Assembly: GCA_030378035.1 (NCBI GenBank) | Contig: JAUCGI010000040.1 | Span: forward strand, 1 to 36,777 | Direction: 5' to 3' | From: Desulfobacterales bacterium HSG2 | GTDB taxonomy: Bacteria > Desulfobacterota > Desulfobacteria > Desulfobacterales > 4be13 | DNA: 36,777 nt | Part shown: positions 8,651 through 17,124 of the stretch, in pieces | Layout: each line of letters begins with the position of its first letter | Numbering within the stretch: position 1 is the first letter of the stretch | Position numbers and translations under genes: made by a program | Notes under the pieces: generated by a model | Database searches by the model: none | Told to the model about the DNA's origin: nothing | What the model saw: the letters and a program-made list of their open reading frames with translations, nothing else

Positions 8651-8960
8651 AATATTTGCTGATTATAACGGATTTAGGGAATGCCTTGAACGTGAACGTG
8701 AACGGTTCAGGTTCAAGTATAAGTTCAAGTTCCATAAGTGTAAACTTAGGACTTGCTCTTTATCTTTATCTTTATCTTTATCTTTATCTTGCTCTTGCTC
8801 TTAATCTTAATCCTGTCATGTCCGTTTGATAAAGATAAAGAGCAAGAGCAAGAGCAAGAACAGGATTAAGATTGGGAATCCCTAAGTTTACCCTTATGGT
8901 TCAAGTTCAAGTTCACGTTCAAGTTCAAGGCTCCCCCAAATCCGTTATAATCAGAATATT
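8651..8960. repeat. Three-layer nested inverted repeat
   Basis: Layer 1 has family-A ends: aatatttgctgattataacg (8651) and cgttataatcagaatatt (to 8960). Layer 2 is gttcaa-type hexamer arms at about 8683-8731 and 8898-8930. Layer 3 is a pair of gtttacac-type ends, ccataagtgtaaacttagg (8732-8750) and its complement with one mismatch (8881-8899). These enclose ctttat/cttgct hexamers mirrored by gataaa/gagcaa hexamers around the loop cctgtcatgtccgtttgat. The next gene starts on the last bases of the right end. Confidence 0.9.
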
Positions 8961-8965
8961 TGATT

Positions 8966-10099
8966 ATGCGTTTACAAAACAACAGAAAAAAACTTGTTCA
9001 GGAAAAGCTGGAGCTTCGTATTCTTCACGGCCTTGTCTGTGAATGGGAAGCAGCGATATGGGTGTTGGTGCCGGCTCACAGAAATCTGATGCGAAAGCCT
9101 CTGTTTTGTCTCAGGGACATGAAAAGCAGGCTGGGGTATTGGAGCCGGAAAAAACGCGAGATCTGCCTGAGTCGGGATCTGGTCGTTAATCATCCCTGGG
9201 ACAGCGTTTGTGATGTGCTCGGGCATGAAATGGCCCATCAGTTGGCTGAGGAGGTCCTGGGGGTCTGTGACGAACCGCCGCACGGGCCGACGTTTCAGAA
9301 AGCCTGCGCGCTTCTCCGGGCCAATCCGAAAGCTTCGGGAACATACAGAACATTGCACGAACGGATTTTCGGAGAATCGCAGGACGCCCGGGATAAGATA
9401 ATGCTTCGCATAAAGAAACTGATGGCCCTTGCCGAAAGCTGCAACCCCCATGAAGCCGAGGCCGCCATGCTCAAAGCCCGTGAACTCATTGCAAAGTATA
9501 ATATCGATCTTCTTGAGCGGAATGAACATCGCGATTTCGTCAGCATATTTGTCGGCAAACCCGCGCTTCGCCACCGCCGTGAAGAATATCACCTTGCGCA
9601 TCTGATACAGGATTTCTATTTTGTGGAAGGGATATGGGCGTCCGCGTATGTTGTTGAAAAGGGAAAAATGGGGCGTGTCTTGGAGATCAGCGGGACGGTT
9701 CAGAATATAAAGATAGCCGCTTACATCTATGATTTTGTTACGCGCTTTATTGATTCCCGGTGGGCTGAATATAACAGGAAAAAAAGGCTGAACCACCACC
9801 GCAAGACCGACTTTGCGGCAGGCATTATTGAGGGATTCCAGTCCAAGCTGGAATCACAAGCCAGTGAAAAGGAGAACAAAGAGGGGAATGATGCGTCTGA
9901 ACTTGTCAGGATTGAAGATCCTCTGCTCAGGAAATACATCAAATATAAATATCCGCGCACAACCCGCTTCAGTCGCAGGATTTCAAGCCAGGATGCAAAT
10001 GTGTTAAATGACGGAATAGAGGCCGGTAAGAAACTGGTAATCTCTCAGGGAATCACGGAAAAAAAGAAAAGCGGGAAGCTTCTGGAGGGTGGTCAGTAA
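8966..10099 (+). CDS. SprT-like zinc metalloprotease domain protein with DUF2786
   Basis: The protein of about 377 residues has an N-terminal SprT-like domain with HEMAH at residues 87-91 and a further candidate zinc ligand, His in PHGPTF, near 107. A DUF2786-type segment follows at about 143-182 (RIKKLMALAESCNPHEAEAA, AKYNIDLL), then an uncharacterised C-terminal half rich in Lys/Arg. SprT-like proteins are metalloproteases or structural zinc proteins, and in eukaryotes the family (SPRTN) removes DNA-protein crosslinks. A bacterial function for this fusion is not established. The start is uncertain: ATG at 8966 or TTG at 8960. Both sit on the right end of the upstream repeat and neither has a good ribosome binding site. 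It stops eight bases before another repeat end. Confidence 0.8.
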   Translation: MRLQNNRKKLVQEKLELRILHGLVCEWEAAIWVLVPAHRNLMRKPLFCLRDMKSRLGYWSRKKREICLSRDLVVNHPWDSVCDVLGHEMAHQLAEEVLGVCDEPPHGPTFQKACALLRANPKASGTYRTLHERIFGESQDARDKIMLRIKKLMALAESCNPHEAEAAMLKARELIAKYNIDLLERNEHRDFVSIFVGKPALRHRREEYHLAHLIQDFYFVEGIWASAYVVEKGKMGRVLEISGTVQNIKIAAYIYDFVTRFIDSRWAEYNRKKRLNHHRKTDFAAGIIEGFQSKLESQASEKENKEGNDASELVRIEDPLLRKYIKYKYPRTTRFSRRISSQDANVLNDGIEAGKKLVISQGITEKKKSGKLLEGGQ

Positions 10100-10101
10100 G
10101 G

Positions 10102-10126
10102 GCCTCTAAATCCGTTATAATCAGCA
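10102..10126. repeat. Solo right end of a family-A repeat
   Basis: The sequence ctctaaatccgttataatcagc matches the right ends of the family-A inverted repeats, for example 8934-8954, in the same orientation. There is no left end or hexamer arm here. It separates the SprT-like gene from the restriction-enzyme remnant. Confidence 0.75.
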
Positions 10127-10346
10127 AAAGGGTTATGCCCCGAATACCCGGGAAACGATTCGCCGGCATACCATGCATCAGTTTGCGGATGCGGGGCTGG
10201 TTGTATTGAATCCTGATCAGCCGGACCGGCCTGTTAACAGTCCAAAATGGTGCTATCAGATTTCACCTGATGCTCTGAAGTTAATGAAAACCTACGGGAC
10301 GCGTAACTGGAAAAAGAGACTTCCCCGGATTTTCAAACTTGGATAA
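10110..10346 (+). pseudogene. Remnant of a BsuBI/PstI-type restriction endonuclease (N-terminal domain piece)
   Basis: An open frame without a usable start encodes YAPNTRETIRRHTMHQFADA, then GLVVLNPDQPDRPVNSP, a YQISPDAL segment and a TYGTRNW segment, before the stop at 10344-10346. From memory of the family, this is the conserved helix-turn-helix part of the BsuBI/PstI restriction endonuclease N-terminal domain. Full enzymes are about 300 residues or more, and both the beginning and the catalytic C-terminal domain are missing here. A solo repeat end lies directly upstream, so the 5' loss may be linked to that repeat. No partner methyltransferase is seen. The identification rests on motif recall, not a search. 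Confidence 0.75.
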
Positions 10347-10390
10347 ACGAATAAACGGCTACCAATCTAAGCCGGGACAGCCTGTGTCAA

Positions 10391-10489
10391 ACCACGAAAG
10401 ACACGAAAAAGACACGAAAAATTCACGCCCGCAACCGGGTCCCCGTTTCCTGTTTCGTGTGTTTCGCTTATTTCGTGTGTTCCGTGGTA
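10391..10489. repeat. Inverted repeat of cacgaaa units
   Basis: The left arm accacgaaagacacgaaaaa plus gacacgaaaa (10391-10420) is mirrored by tttcgtgtgtttcgcttatt and tcgtgtgttccgtggt (10453-10488). The loop is GC-rich, around cgcccgcaaccgggtccccg. It belongs to the same general type as the caaaggca hairpins at 32905-33665, with a different short unit. It lies about 100 bases before the AAA ATPase start. Confidence 0.85.
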
Positions 10490-10589
10490 TAAATTGTTAC
10501 AAAAATGTCCCGCTTTATGTTGATAGCCGAATAAACTAAAACTGAATTTTTTTAAACTCAGAAGATACGAAACAGAAAGGAGAGAAAAC

Positions 10590-12146
10590 ATGGCCAGATT
10601 CTTCAACACAGCAGGCCCCTGCCGGCCTCGGGATCATTATACGGTTGACTCACTGCCCCGTATCCCTCAGATCAGAGAACTGATCGAGGAGAAGCACTAT
10701 TTTGTGATCCACGCTCCCCGCCAGACCGGGAAAACCACTTTTTTGTACGCCCTGATGAACCATCTCAACAAAGAGGGGAAATACACGGCCCTTACGGTAA
10801 ATATCCAGGAGGCGGCCAGCGGGATGGACCCGGCTCACGCAATGATGATCGCCGCAAACGCCATCTATGACCAAGCCAGATTCCACCTTCCTGAAAACGA
10901 ACGGCCGGAACCCACCGCCAAGCTGGACAAAGAGACATTTTCAAAGGGACAGTTGCGGGGATATCTGAGTCGGTGGTCTGAGAATAACTCCAAACCTGTC
11001 GTTCTGTTCATAGACGAGGCTGATTCCCTGCTTGATGATCTGTTTCTGGCGCTCCTGCGACAGTTGCGCTCCGGATTCGAAGCCCGTCCCAAAGGCTTTC
11101 CCCATTCCGTCGCACTGGTGGGGCTGAGGGATGTGCGGGATTACAAAATCCGCATCAGGCCGGAGCGGAACAGCCTGGGCACGGGCTCGCCCTTTAATAT
11201 TAAAACGAAATCCGTTTTTATGGAGGGATTCACTCAGCCCAACGTCGAAACCCTGCTGGATATGCATACCGCGGAAACCGGCCAAGTTTTCACCAAAGCG
11301 GTCAGGGATGAAATTTTCCGTCTCACACAGGGACAGCCATGGCTGACCAATGCTCTTGCCAATCAGATCGTTTTTGAAATTCTGAGGAAGGACTACAGTG
11401 TGACCATCACGCGTGCTCACGTTGCCCAGGCCAGGCAGGAGTTAATCCAGCGCCGGGACACCCACTTGGACAGCCTTATAGACAAACTGAGAGAACCCGC
11501 GGTGAAAAATGTGGTCCAGGCGATCATCGGCGGAGAGACTCTGGTCTCGGACCGCCTGAATGACGACATCGCTTATGTTCAGGACCTCGGACTGATTACC
11601 CGTCAGGCACCTGTAAAATTTGCGAATCCCATCTATGCGGAGATCATTCCCAGGGTGCTGAACTACAGTTGGCAGCTCTCTTTCAACCAAGACCTTGTTG
11701 ATCAGGCATGGTATGTCAGGGACGGTCGGTTAGACATGGACGCGCTGCTCGGAGCCTTTCAGAAGTTCTACCGCCGTCATTCAGACGCGTGGCTTGAGAA
11801 ATATGACTTCCGGGAAGTCGGACGCCAGCTCCTGCTGATGGCTTTTCTTCAGCGGATAATCAATGCCGGCGGCAATATTGAGCGGGAGATGGCGGTGGGG
11901 AACGGCCGTTGCGATCTGCTGGTGGAATTCGGACCGGACCATTTCCTCATCGAACTGAAACTGCGGTGGGACAAGTATTCCAAGGAAGAAGGACTTGAGC
12001 AGGCAGCCCGCTATCTGAGCCGACTGGAAATGGATCACGGATATCTGATCCTGTTTGAAACAAATCCGAAGGTTTCCTGGGAGGAGCGGATATCTCGCAA
12101 GGAAGTACAGCAGGATGGGAAGCAGATCAGCCTGATCGGAATGTAA
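10590..12146 (+). CDS. AAA-like ATPase with C-terminal PD-(D/E)XK domain
   Basis: The 518-residue protein has an N-terminal P-loop ATPase domain with Walker A APRQTGKTTF (42-51) and Walker B PVVLFIDEADSLLDD (from about 136). A helical middle with the winged-helix-like segment FRLTQGQPWLTNALANQI follows. Near the C-terminus is a PD-(D/E)XK nuclease-like motif, GRCDLLVEF (about 439-447) then LIELKLRWD (about 453-461), giving the D...ExK triad. The start has a clear ribosome binding site, gaaaggagag. Proteins of this build are common in large bacterial genomes and are often guessed to be mobile or defence-linked ATPase-nucleases. The role is unproven. The neighbours are a restriction-enzyme remnant upstream and two further AAA/PD-(D/E)XK proteins after a transporter gene. 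Confidence 0.8.
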   Translation: MARFFNTAGPCRPRDHYTVDSLPRIPQIRELIEEKHYFVIHAPRQTGKTTFLYALMNHLNKEGKYTALTVNIQEAASGMDPAHAMMIAANAIYDQARFHLPENERPEPTAKLDKETFSKGQLRGYLSRWSENNSKPVVLFIDEADSLLDDLFLALLRQLRSGFEARPKGFPHSVALVGLRDVRDYKIRIRPERNSLGTGSPFNIKTKSVFMEGFTQPNVETLLDMHTAETGQVFTKAVRDEIFRLTQGQPWLTNALANQIVFEILRKDYSVTITRAHVAQARQELIQRRDTHLDSLIDKLREPAVKNVVQAIIGGETLVSDRLNDDIAYVQDLGLITRQAPVKFANPIYAEIIPRVLNYSWQLSFNQDLVDQAWYVRDGRLDMDALLGAFQKFYRRHSDAWLEKYDFREVGRQLLLMAFLQRIINAGGNIEREMAVGNGRCDLLVEFGPDHFLIELKLRWDKYSKEEGLEQAARYLSRLEMDHGYLILFETNPKVSWEERISRKEVQQDGKQISLIGM

Positions 12147-12165
12147 TCCGGGGGAGAAGAGAGAG

Positions 12166-13134
12166 TTGCATCTCATAAAAAAATACTGGTTCCTCATCGG
12201 GCTTTTACTGCTCTTTGCCATAACTATCGGAGATACACAGGGAACTGTTTCAGATATTGGCAAGTGGCTGAAGATTCGTCGGGGACCGGATACCGCTATT
12301 TTTCTGATATTCATTTTTTCAGGCATGATGCTGAATGCAGGCCAGATAAAGTCAGGCATGTCAGATATCACAGGCATCCTCGTCGCGCTGGGGGTTATTT
12401 TTATTGCCGCGCCCGTAATCGGTGCCTGCTTTGCCATAATGCCGCTGGATACGGGCATCCGGATCGGGCTTTTTCTGGTGGCAGTGATGCCGACGACTCT
12501 GAGCAGCGGCGTTGTGATGACCGGGGCCGCGGGCGGCAACATGGCCCACGCGCTGGCGATCACCATCGTGTCCAACGGGCTTTCGATTCTTACAATTCCC
12601 CTCACCCTTTCGCTCCTCCTGGAACAGGTTGACGGGGGAACAGCGGTCTCCATTGACAAACTGGCAATTATGACAAAACTCGGGTTTCTGGTACTTGTCC
12701 CGCTCTGCCTGGGATTGGGAATAAGATTTTATACAAACGTCTGCTCGGAAAAATTTGAATCAGAATTACAGATTGTCAATCAGTGCCTTATCCTCATCAT
12801 TGTATGGATGGCTCTGTCTCAGACAAGAGAGGCGATTATTGACGGCAAAGAAATGATAGGAAGCATCCTTTTTCTGGCATTTGCCTTTCACGCCGCATTG
12901 CTGGCCTGCGCGGCACTTTTTATCAGGCTTTTCAAACTGAAACGGGGCAGGCGGGAGAGTGTTCTGTTTATGGGAGCGCAGAAAACGCTGACGCTCTCCA
13001 TTATCTTACAGGTATCTCTTTTCCCTCAGCACGGACTGGCTCTCGGTTTCTGTGTTATCCACCATATCGTTCATCTGATGATGGATGGGTATCTGGTTCA
13101 GAAAATGAGAAACCCGGTTTTTGAAGGAGAATAA
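12166..13134 (+). CDS. Bile acid:sodium symporter family (SBF-like) membrane protein
   Basis: This inner-membrane protein of 322 residues has nine or ten hydrophobic helices. The sequence around MPTTLSSGVVMTGAAGGNMA (about 109-128) matches the SBF-like subgroup (YfeH/SLC10A7 type), where the discontinuous helices bind Na+ and substrate. The substrate cannot be inferred. It starts with TTG 19 bases after the AAA ATPase, behind gggggagaagagagag, and its stop codon lies just before the next start, so it is embedded in an operon of AAA/PD-(D/E)XK genes. That placement is odd for a metabolite transporter and may simply reflect read-through transcription. Confidence 0.85.
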   Translation: MHLIKKYWFLIGLLLLFAITIGDTQGTVSDIGKWLKIRRGPDTAIFLIFIFSGMMLNAGQIKSGMSDITGILVALGVIFIAAPVIGACFAIMPLDTGIRIGLFLVAVMPTTLSSGVVMTGAAGGNMAHALAITIVSNGLSILTIPLTLSLLLEQVDGGTAVSIDKLAIMTKLGFLVLVPLCLGLGIRFYTNVCSEKFESELQIVNQCLILIIVWMALSQTREAIIDGKEMIGSILFLAFAFHAALLACAALFIRLFKLKRGRRESVLFMGAQKTLTLSIILQVSLFPQHGLALGFCVIHHIVHLMMDGYLVQKMRNPVFEGE

Positions 13135-13135
13135 A

Positions 13136-14896
13136 ATGAATAACGGACAAAAACCCAAAAAGAAACTGCCCATCGGCACATCCGATTTCAGAAAGCTGCG
13201 TGAAAACAATTATCACTACATTGACAAATCCCGGTTTGTCCGTGACGTCATCGACGACTCGTCAGAAGTGCTTCTGATCCCCCGCCCGCGTCGGTTCGGC
13301 AAGACGCTGAATCTGAGCATGCTGCGGTATTTTTTCGAGAAGAGCGGGGAAGATCGGAGCGCGCTGTTTGACGGTCTGGCTGTCCGGAATGATGAGGTTT
13401 TTGAAGCGCATCAGGGGAGATATCCGGTGATCTGGATGACATTCAAGGATGTCAAGGAAAGAAGCTGGGATGCCTGTTACAGAAAAATTACAGGGATGAT
13501 ACGCACTCTCTTCAGAGAACGAAGGGATATGTTTCTCTCATCGGACATTTCTGACGAAACGGACAGAAAACTTGTCCGGCGGTTTCTGGAAAAGACAGCG
13601 AGCCTCGAGGAATGCGAGGATTCGCTGAGGTTTCTGAGCGAATGCAGCTTTGAACACAGTCGTGAAAAAGTCGTTATTCTCATTGACGAGTATGATACGC
13701 CGCTACACGCAGGATATGCCGAGGGATATTACGAAGAAGTTATCAGTTTCATACGGAATTTTCTGGGCGGCGGTCTCAAGGACAATCCGCATCTGTTCAA
13801 AGGCGTCCTGACCGGCATTCTCAGAGTGGCCAAGGAATCGGTCTTTTCGGGTCTGAACAACCCGGGCGTTTACACGCTGCTGGATGAGGAGTTCAAATCC
13901 GCTTTCGGATTCACGGATGACGAGGTGCGGTCCCTGCTGGCGGATTACGGGCTTTCGGACGGTTACGACGAGGTTTCGCACTGGTACAACGGCTATCTTT
14001 TCGGAGACGAGGTGATCTACAATCCCTGGTCCGTCATGAACTACGCGGCGAAAAAACGGCGGAAGGCCCGTCCCTGGTGGGTGAACACCGGCGACACGGA
14101 GATCATTGAGAGGCTGGCAACCCGGGAAGGCGGCGAGCTGCGGGAGGAGCTGGGGCAGTTGCTCGAAGGCGGGGCGATCACAAAGCCGGTGTATGACAGC
14201 ATCATTATGAGGGATCTGAAGACACGGGACGATCTTCTGTGGAGTTTTCTGCTGTTCAGCGGATATCTGAAGGTCACCGGGCCGGAGATCCGCAGAAATT
14301 TCTATGACCTGAGAATACCCAACGAGGAGGTGCGTGTCGCATATGAGGAGATGATCGAACGGTGGTTCGCCGAAAAGGTGAGGTCGAATCAGCTTGAGGA
14401 GATGCTGGGCGCTCTGGAGAGCGGGGATGTGGTCCTGTTTGAACGGATGCTCCGTGTGATCGTCATGCGGATCATGAGTTACCATGACCTCGCCGGCGAG
14501 CCGGAGAAGGTCTATCACGCCCTGGTTCTCGGGATGCTCGTCCGGCTCTCGGGAAAGTACGAGATACGCTCCAACCGGGAGTCGGGCTACGGTCGGTACG
14601 ACCTGATGATGAAGCCGGAAGATCCGGGGGGCCGGGGGATTATCATTGAATTCAAGCGGCTGGATGATGATGAGAAGAAGAAGGGGAAAAAGAAAAAAAA
14701 GAAGGGGAAAAAGAAAAAAAAGATGAAAACCCCGGAGGATGCTCTGAGGGAAGCCCTGGAACAGATTGAGAAGAGAGGCTACGCCGCTGAACTCGAAGCC
14801 GCGGGGATACGGAAAATTCTGAAGCTTGCCGTTGTCTTCAGGGGGAAGGAACTCTGGGTGAAGCAGGGGGAAACAGGAGAAGAGCAAAATGAATAA
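13136..14896 (+). CDS. AAA-ATPase-like/PD-(D/E)XK protein, tandem copy 1 (PF09820/PF08011 type)
   Basis: The 586-residue protein opens with the family signature IGTSDFRKLRENNYHYIDKS (13-32). Walker A is RPRRFGKTLN (50-59) and Walker B is VVILIDEYDTPLH (from about 179). The C-terminal nuclease-like motif GRYDLMM (about 486) then IIIEFKRLDDDE (about 503) gives the D...ExK pattern, followed by a Lys/Gly run (about 514-531) and a final helical part. ATG 13136 was chosen because gaaggaga lies six bases before it; the TTG at 13121 would overlap the transporter gene. These proteins are abundant in some genomes, often in many copies, and their function is unknown. A paralogue overlaps its 3' end by eight bases. 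The two differ mainly in the block between Walker A and Walker B. Confidence 0.85.
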   Translation: MNNGQKPKKKLPIGTSDFRKLRENNYHYIDKSRFVRDVIDDSSEVLLIPRPRRFGKTLNLSMLRYFFEKSGEDRSALFDGLAVRNDEVFEAHQGRYPVIWMTFKDVKERSWDACYRKITGMIRTLFRERRDMFLSSDISDETDRKLVRRFLEKTASLEECEDSLRFLSECSFEHSREKVVILIDEYDTPLHAGYAEGYYEEVISFIRNFLGGGLKDNPHLFKGVLTGILRVAKESVFSGLNNPGVYTLLDEEFKSAFGFTDDEVRSLLADYGLSDGYDEVSHWYNGYLFGDEVIYNPWSVMNYAAKKRRKARPWWVNTGDTEIIERLATREGGELREELGQLLEGGAITKPVYDSIIMRDLKTRDDLLWSFLLFSGYLKVTGPEIRRNFYDLRIPNEEVRVAYEEMIERWFAEKVRSNQLEEMLGALESGDVVLFERMLRVIVMRIMSYHDLAGEPEKVYHALVLGMLVRLSGKYEIRSNRESGYGRYDLMMKPEDPGGRGIIIEFKRLDDDEKKKGKKKKKKGKKKKKMKTPEDALREALEQIEKRGYAAELEAAGIRKILKLAVVFRGKELWVKQGETGEEQNE

Positions 14897-16646
14897 CGGA
14901 CAAAAACCCAAAAAGAAATTACCCGTCGGCACATCCGATTTCAGAAAGCTGCGTGAAAACAATTATCACTACATTGACAAATCCCGGTTTGTCCGTGACG
15001 TCATCGACGACCCGTCAGAAGTGCTTCTGATCCCCCGCCCTCGTCGGTTCGGCAAGACGCTGAATCTGAGCATGCTGCGGTATTTTTTCGAGAAGAGCGG
15101 GGAAGACCAAAGCGCGCTGTTTGACGGTCTGGCTGTCCGCAACGACGAGGTTTTTGAAGCGCATCAGGGGAGATATCCGGTGATTTACATGACTTTCAAG
15201 GATGTGAAACATCGGCGGTGGCCGGAATGTCTCGCCATGATGCAGTTGGTCATATATAAAGAATATGCCCGGCATCGGTATCTGCTGGACAGCGACGTGC
15301 TGTTTCCGGAGGAGAAGAGATATGTTCAGAGAATTCTGGATGGTAAATCCCGGCAGACAGATGATGAATGGTCAATAGGCAATCTGAGCGCATATCTGCG
15401 GCGTTACCATGATGAACGGACCGTTATCCTGATCGACGAATATGACACGCCCCTCCATTCCGGCTATGCTAACGGATATTACAAGGAGGCTGTCGCTTTC
15501 ATACGGAATTTTCTGAGCGGCGGTCTCAAGGACAATGAGAATCTGTTCAAGGGCGTTCTCACCGGTATTCTGAGGGTTGCCAAGGAATCGGTCTTTTCGG
15601 GTCTGAACAACCCGGGGGTTTACACGCTGCTGGATGAGGAGTTCAAATCCGCTTTCGGATTCACGGATGACGAGGTGCGGTCCCTGCTGGCGGATTACGG
15701 GCTTTCGGACGGTTACGACGAGGTTTCGCACTGGTACAACGGCTATCTTTTCGGAGACGAGGTGATCTACAATCCCTGGTCCGTCATGAATTACGCGGCG
15801 AAAAAACGGCGGAAGGCCCGTCCCTGGTGGGTGAACACCGGCGACACGGAGATCATTGAGAGGCTGGCAACCCGGGAAGGCAGCGAGCTGCGGGAGGAGC
15901 TGGGGCAGTTGCTCGAAGGCGGGGCGATCACAAAGCCGGTGTATGACAGCATCATTATGAGGGACCTGAAAACACGGGACGATCTTCTGTGGAGTTTTCT
16001 GCTGTTCAGCGGATATCTGAAGGTCACCGGGCCGGAGATCCGCAGAAATTTCTATGACCTGAGAATACCCAACGAGGAGGTGCGTGTCGCATATGAGGAG
16101 ATGATCGAACGGTGGTTCGCCGAAAAAGTGAGGTCGAATCAGCTTGAGGAGATGCTGGGCGCGCTGGAGAACGGTGATGTGATCCTGTTTGAGCGGATGC
16201 TCCGTGTGATCGTCATGCGGATCATGAGTTACCATGACCTCGCCGGCGAGCCGGAGAAGGTCTATCACGCCCTGGTTCTCGGGATGCTCGTCCGGCTCTC
16301 GGGGAAGTACGAGATACGCTCCAACCGGGAGTCGGGCTACGGCAGGTACGATCTGATGATGAAGCCGGAAGATCCGGATGGACAGGGGATTATCATTGAA
16401 TTCAAGCGGCTGGATGATGATGAGAAGAAGGGGAAGAGGAAGGGGAAGGGGAAGAAGAAAAAGAAGGGGAAAAAGAAAAGAAAGATGAAAACCCCGGAGG
16501 ATGCCCTGAGGGAAGCCCTGGAACAGATTGAGAAGAGAGGCTACGCAGCGGAACTCGAAGCCGCGGGGATACGGAAAATTCTGAAGCTTGCCGTTGTCTT
16601 CAGGGGGAAGGAACTCTGGGTGAAGCGGGGGAATGAGGGCAAATGA
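14889..16646 (+). CDS. AAA-ATPase-like/PD-(D/E)XK protein, tandem copy 2
   Basis: The 585-residue paralogue has the same domains as copy 1: RPRRFGKTLN at 50-59, VILIDEYDTPLH from about 180, GRYDLMM, then IIIEFKRLDDDE, and a longer Lys/Gly run. Residues 1 to about 100 and from about 220 to the end are nearly identical to copy 1, also at base level. Residues about 105-180 are so different that they barely align. The start ATG overlaps the end of copy 1 (ATGAATAA arrangement), with an aggagaag ribosome binding site inside copy 1, so translation is probably coupled. The sharp boundary between identical and unrelated blocks suggests gene conversion of the flanks or replacement of the middle. The function is unknown. 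Confidence 0.85.
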   Translation: MNNGQKPKKKLPVGTSDFRKLRENNYHYIDKSRFVRDVIDDPSEVLLIPRPRRFGKTLNLSMLRYFFEKSGEDQSALFDGLAVRNDEVFEAHQGRYPVIYMTFKDVKHRRWPECLAMMQLVIYKEYARHRYLLDSDVLFPEEKRYVQRILDGKSRQTDDEWSIGNLSAYLRRYHDERTVILIDEYDTPLHSGYANGYYKEAVAFIRNFLSGGLKDNENLFKGVLTGILRVAKESVFSGLNNPGVYTLLDEEFKSAFGFTDDEVRSLLADYGLSDGYDEVSHWYNGYLFGDEVIYNPWSVMNYAAKKRRKARPWWVNTGDTEIIERLATREGSELREELGQLLEGGAITKPVYDSIIMRDLKTRDDLLWSFLLFSGYLKVTGPEIRRNFYDLRIPNEEVRVAYEEMIERWFAEKVRSNQLEEMLGALENGDVILFERMLRVIVMRIMSYHDLAGEPEKVYHALVLGMLVRLSGKYEIRSNRESGYGRYDLMMKPEDPDGQGIIIEFKRLDDDEKKGKRKGKGKKKKKGKKKRKMKTPEDALREALEQIEKRGYAAELEAAGIRKILKLAVVFRGKELWVKRGNEGK

Positions 16647-16667
16647 TTTCGGTGTGACAGGTATCCG

Positions 16668-16693
16668 CCGCCTAAAGGCGGAACTACGAACTT
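16668..16693. repeat. Half copy of the 66-bp palindrome
   Basis: Twenty-six bases beginning ccgcctaaaggcggaactac are identical to positions 157-182. Only the right half is present, so just the small ccgcctaaaggcgg hairpin remains. It lies in the 113-base gap between the second AAA paralogue and the DVU0772-like gene. Confidence 0.8.
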
Positions 16694-16759
16694 GACTATC
16701 GGTTTAAAGATGTTATGTTATGAATTTATGATGTAATGCTAACATGAAGGAGGCTCGCC

Positions 16760-17119
16760 ATGATGCAACTGGAAGATATACGAAAAGATATGGACTTGGT
16801 TAATTCCATTGACTGGGAGATGACCCCCGAGGAGGCGGTCAGGCTTTATCTTGAGTGGGGAAATAACTGGGCGCGTGGCAATTATGTGATTCGCTCCAAG
16901 GATGATTTCAGCCATTATTTTGTGGTGAACACTTGGAAGGAAACCCCCGTTATCTACCTTATCCGCCGGAACTCGGAAGAAGCGGTTGAACTGGCTCAGA
17001 TCACCATGCCTGAAGATTTGGAAGATCGTTTCATGAAATCCGGGGGGAGTCACAAGGGAGTCTATGCAGTTGAAGGGGAAGTCCGGGACTGGCTTAAAGA
17101 GCAGTTGGATGTCAGATAG
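16760..17119 (+). CDS. DVU0772-like small protein
   Basis: The 119-residue cytoplasmic protein has no signal or membrane segment. The stretch IDWEMTPEEAVRLYLEWGNN (about 18-37), followed by NYVIRSKDDFSHYFVVNTW, VIYLIRRNSEEA and a C-terminal GVYAVEGEVRDWL, agrees with what I recall of the DVU0772 family, found mainly in sulfate-reducing Desulfobacterota. No function is known. The start follows gaaggaggc with normal spacing; a second ATG follows at once. The 5' gap has a half palindrome and the 3' side is closed five bases later by a large inverted repeat shared with a convergent gene. Confidence 0.7.
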   Translation: MMQLEDIRKDMDLVNSIDWEMTPEEAVRLYLEWGNNWARGNYVIRSKDDFSHYFVVNTWKETPVIYLIRRNSEEAVELAQITMPEDLEDRFMKSGGSHKGVYAVEGEVRDWLKEQLDVR

Positions 17120-17124
17120 AGGCC

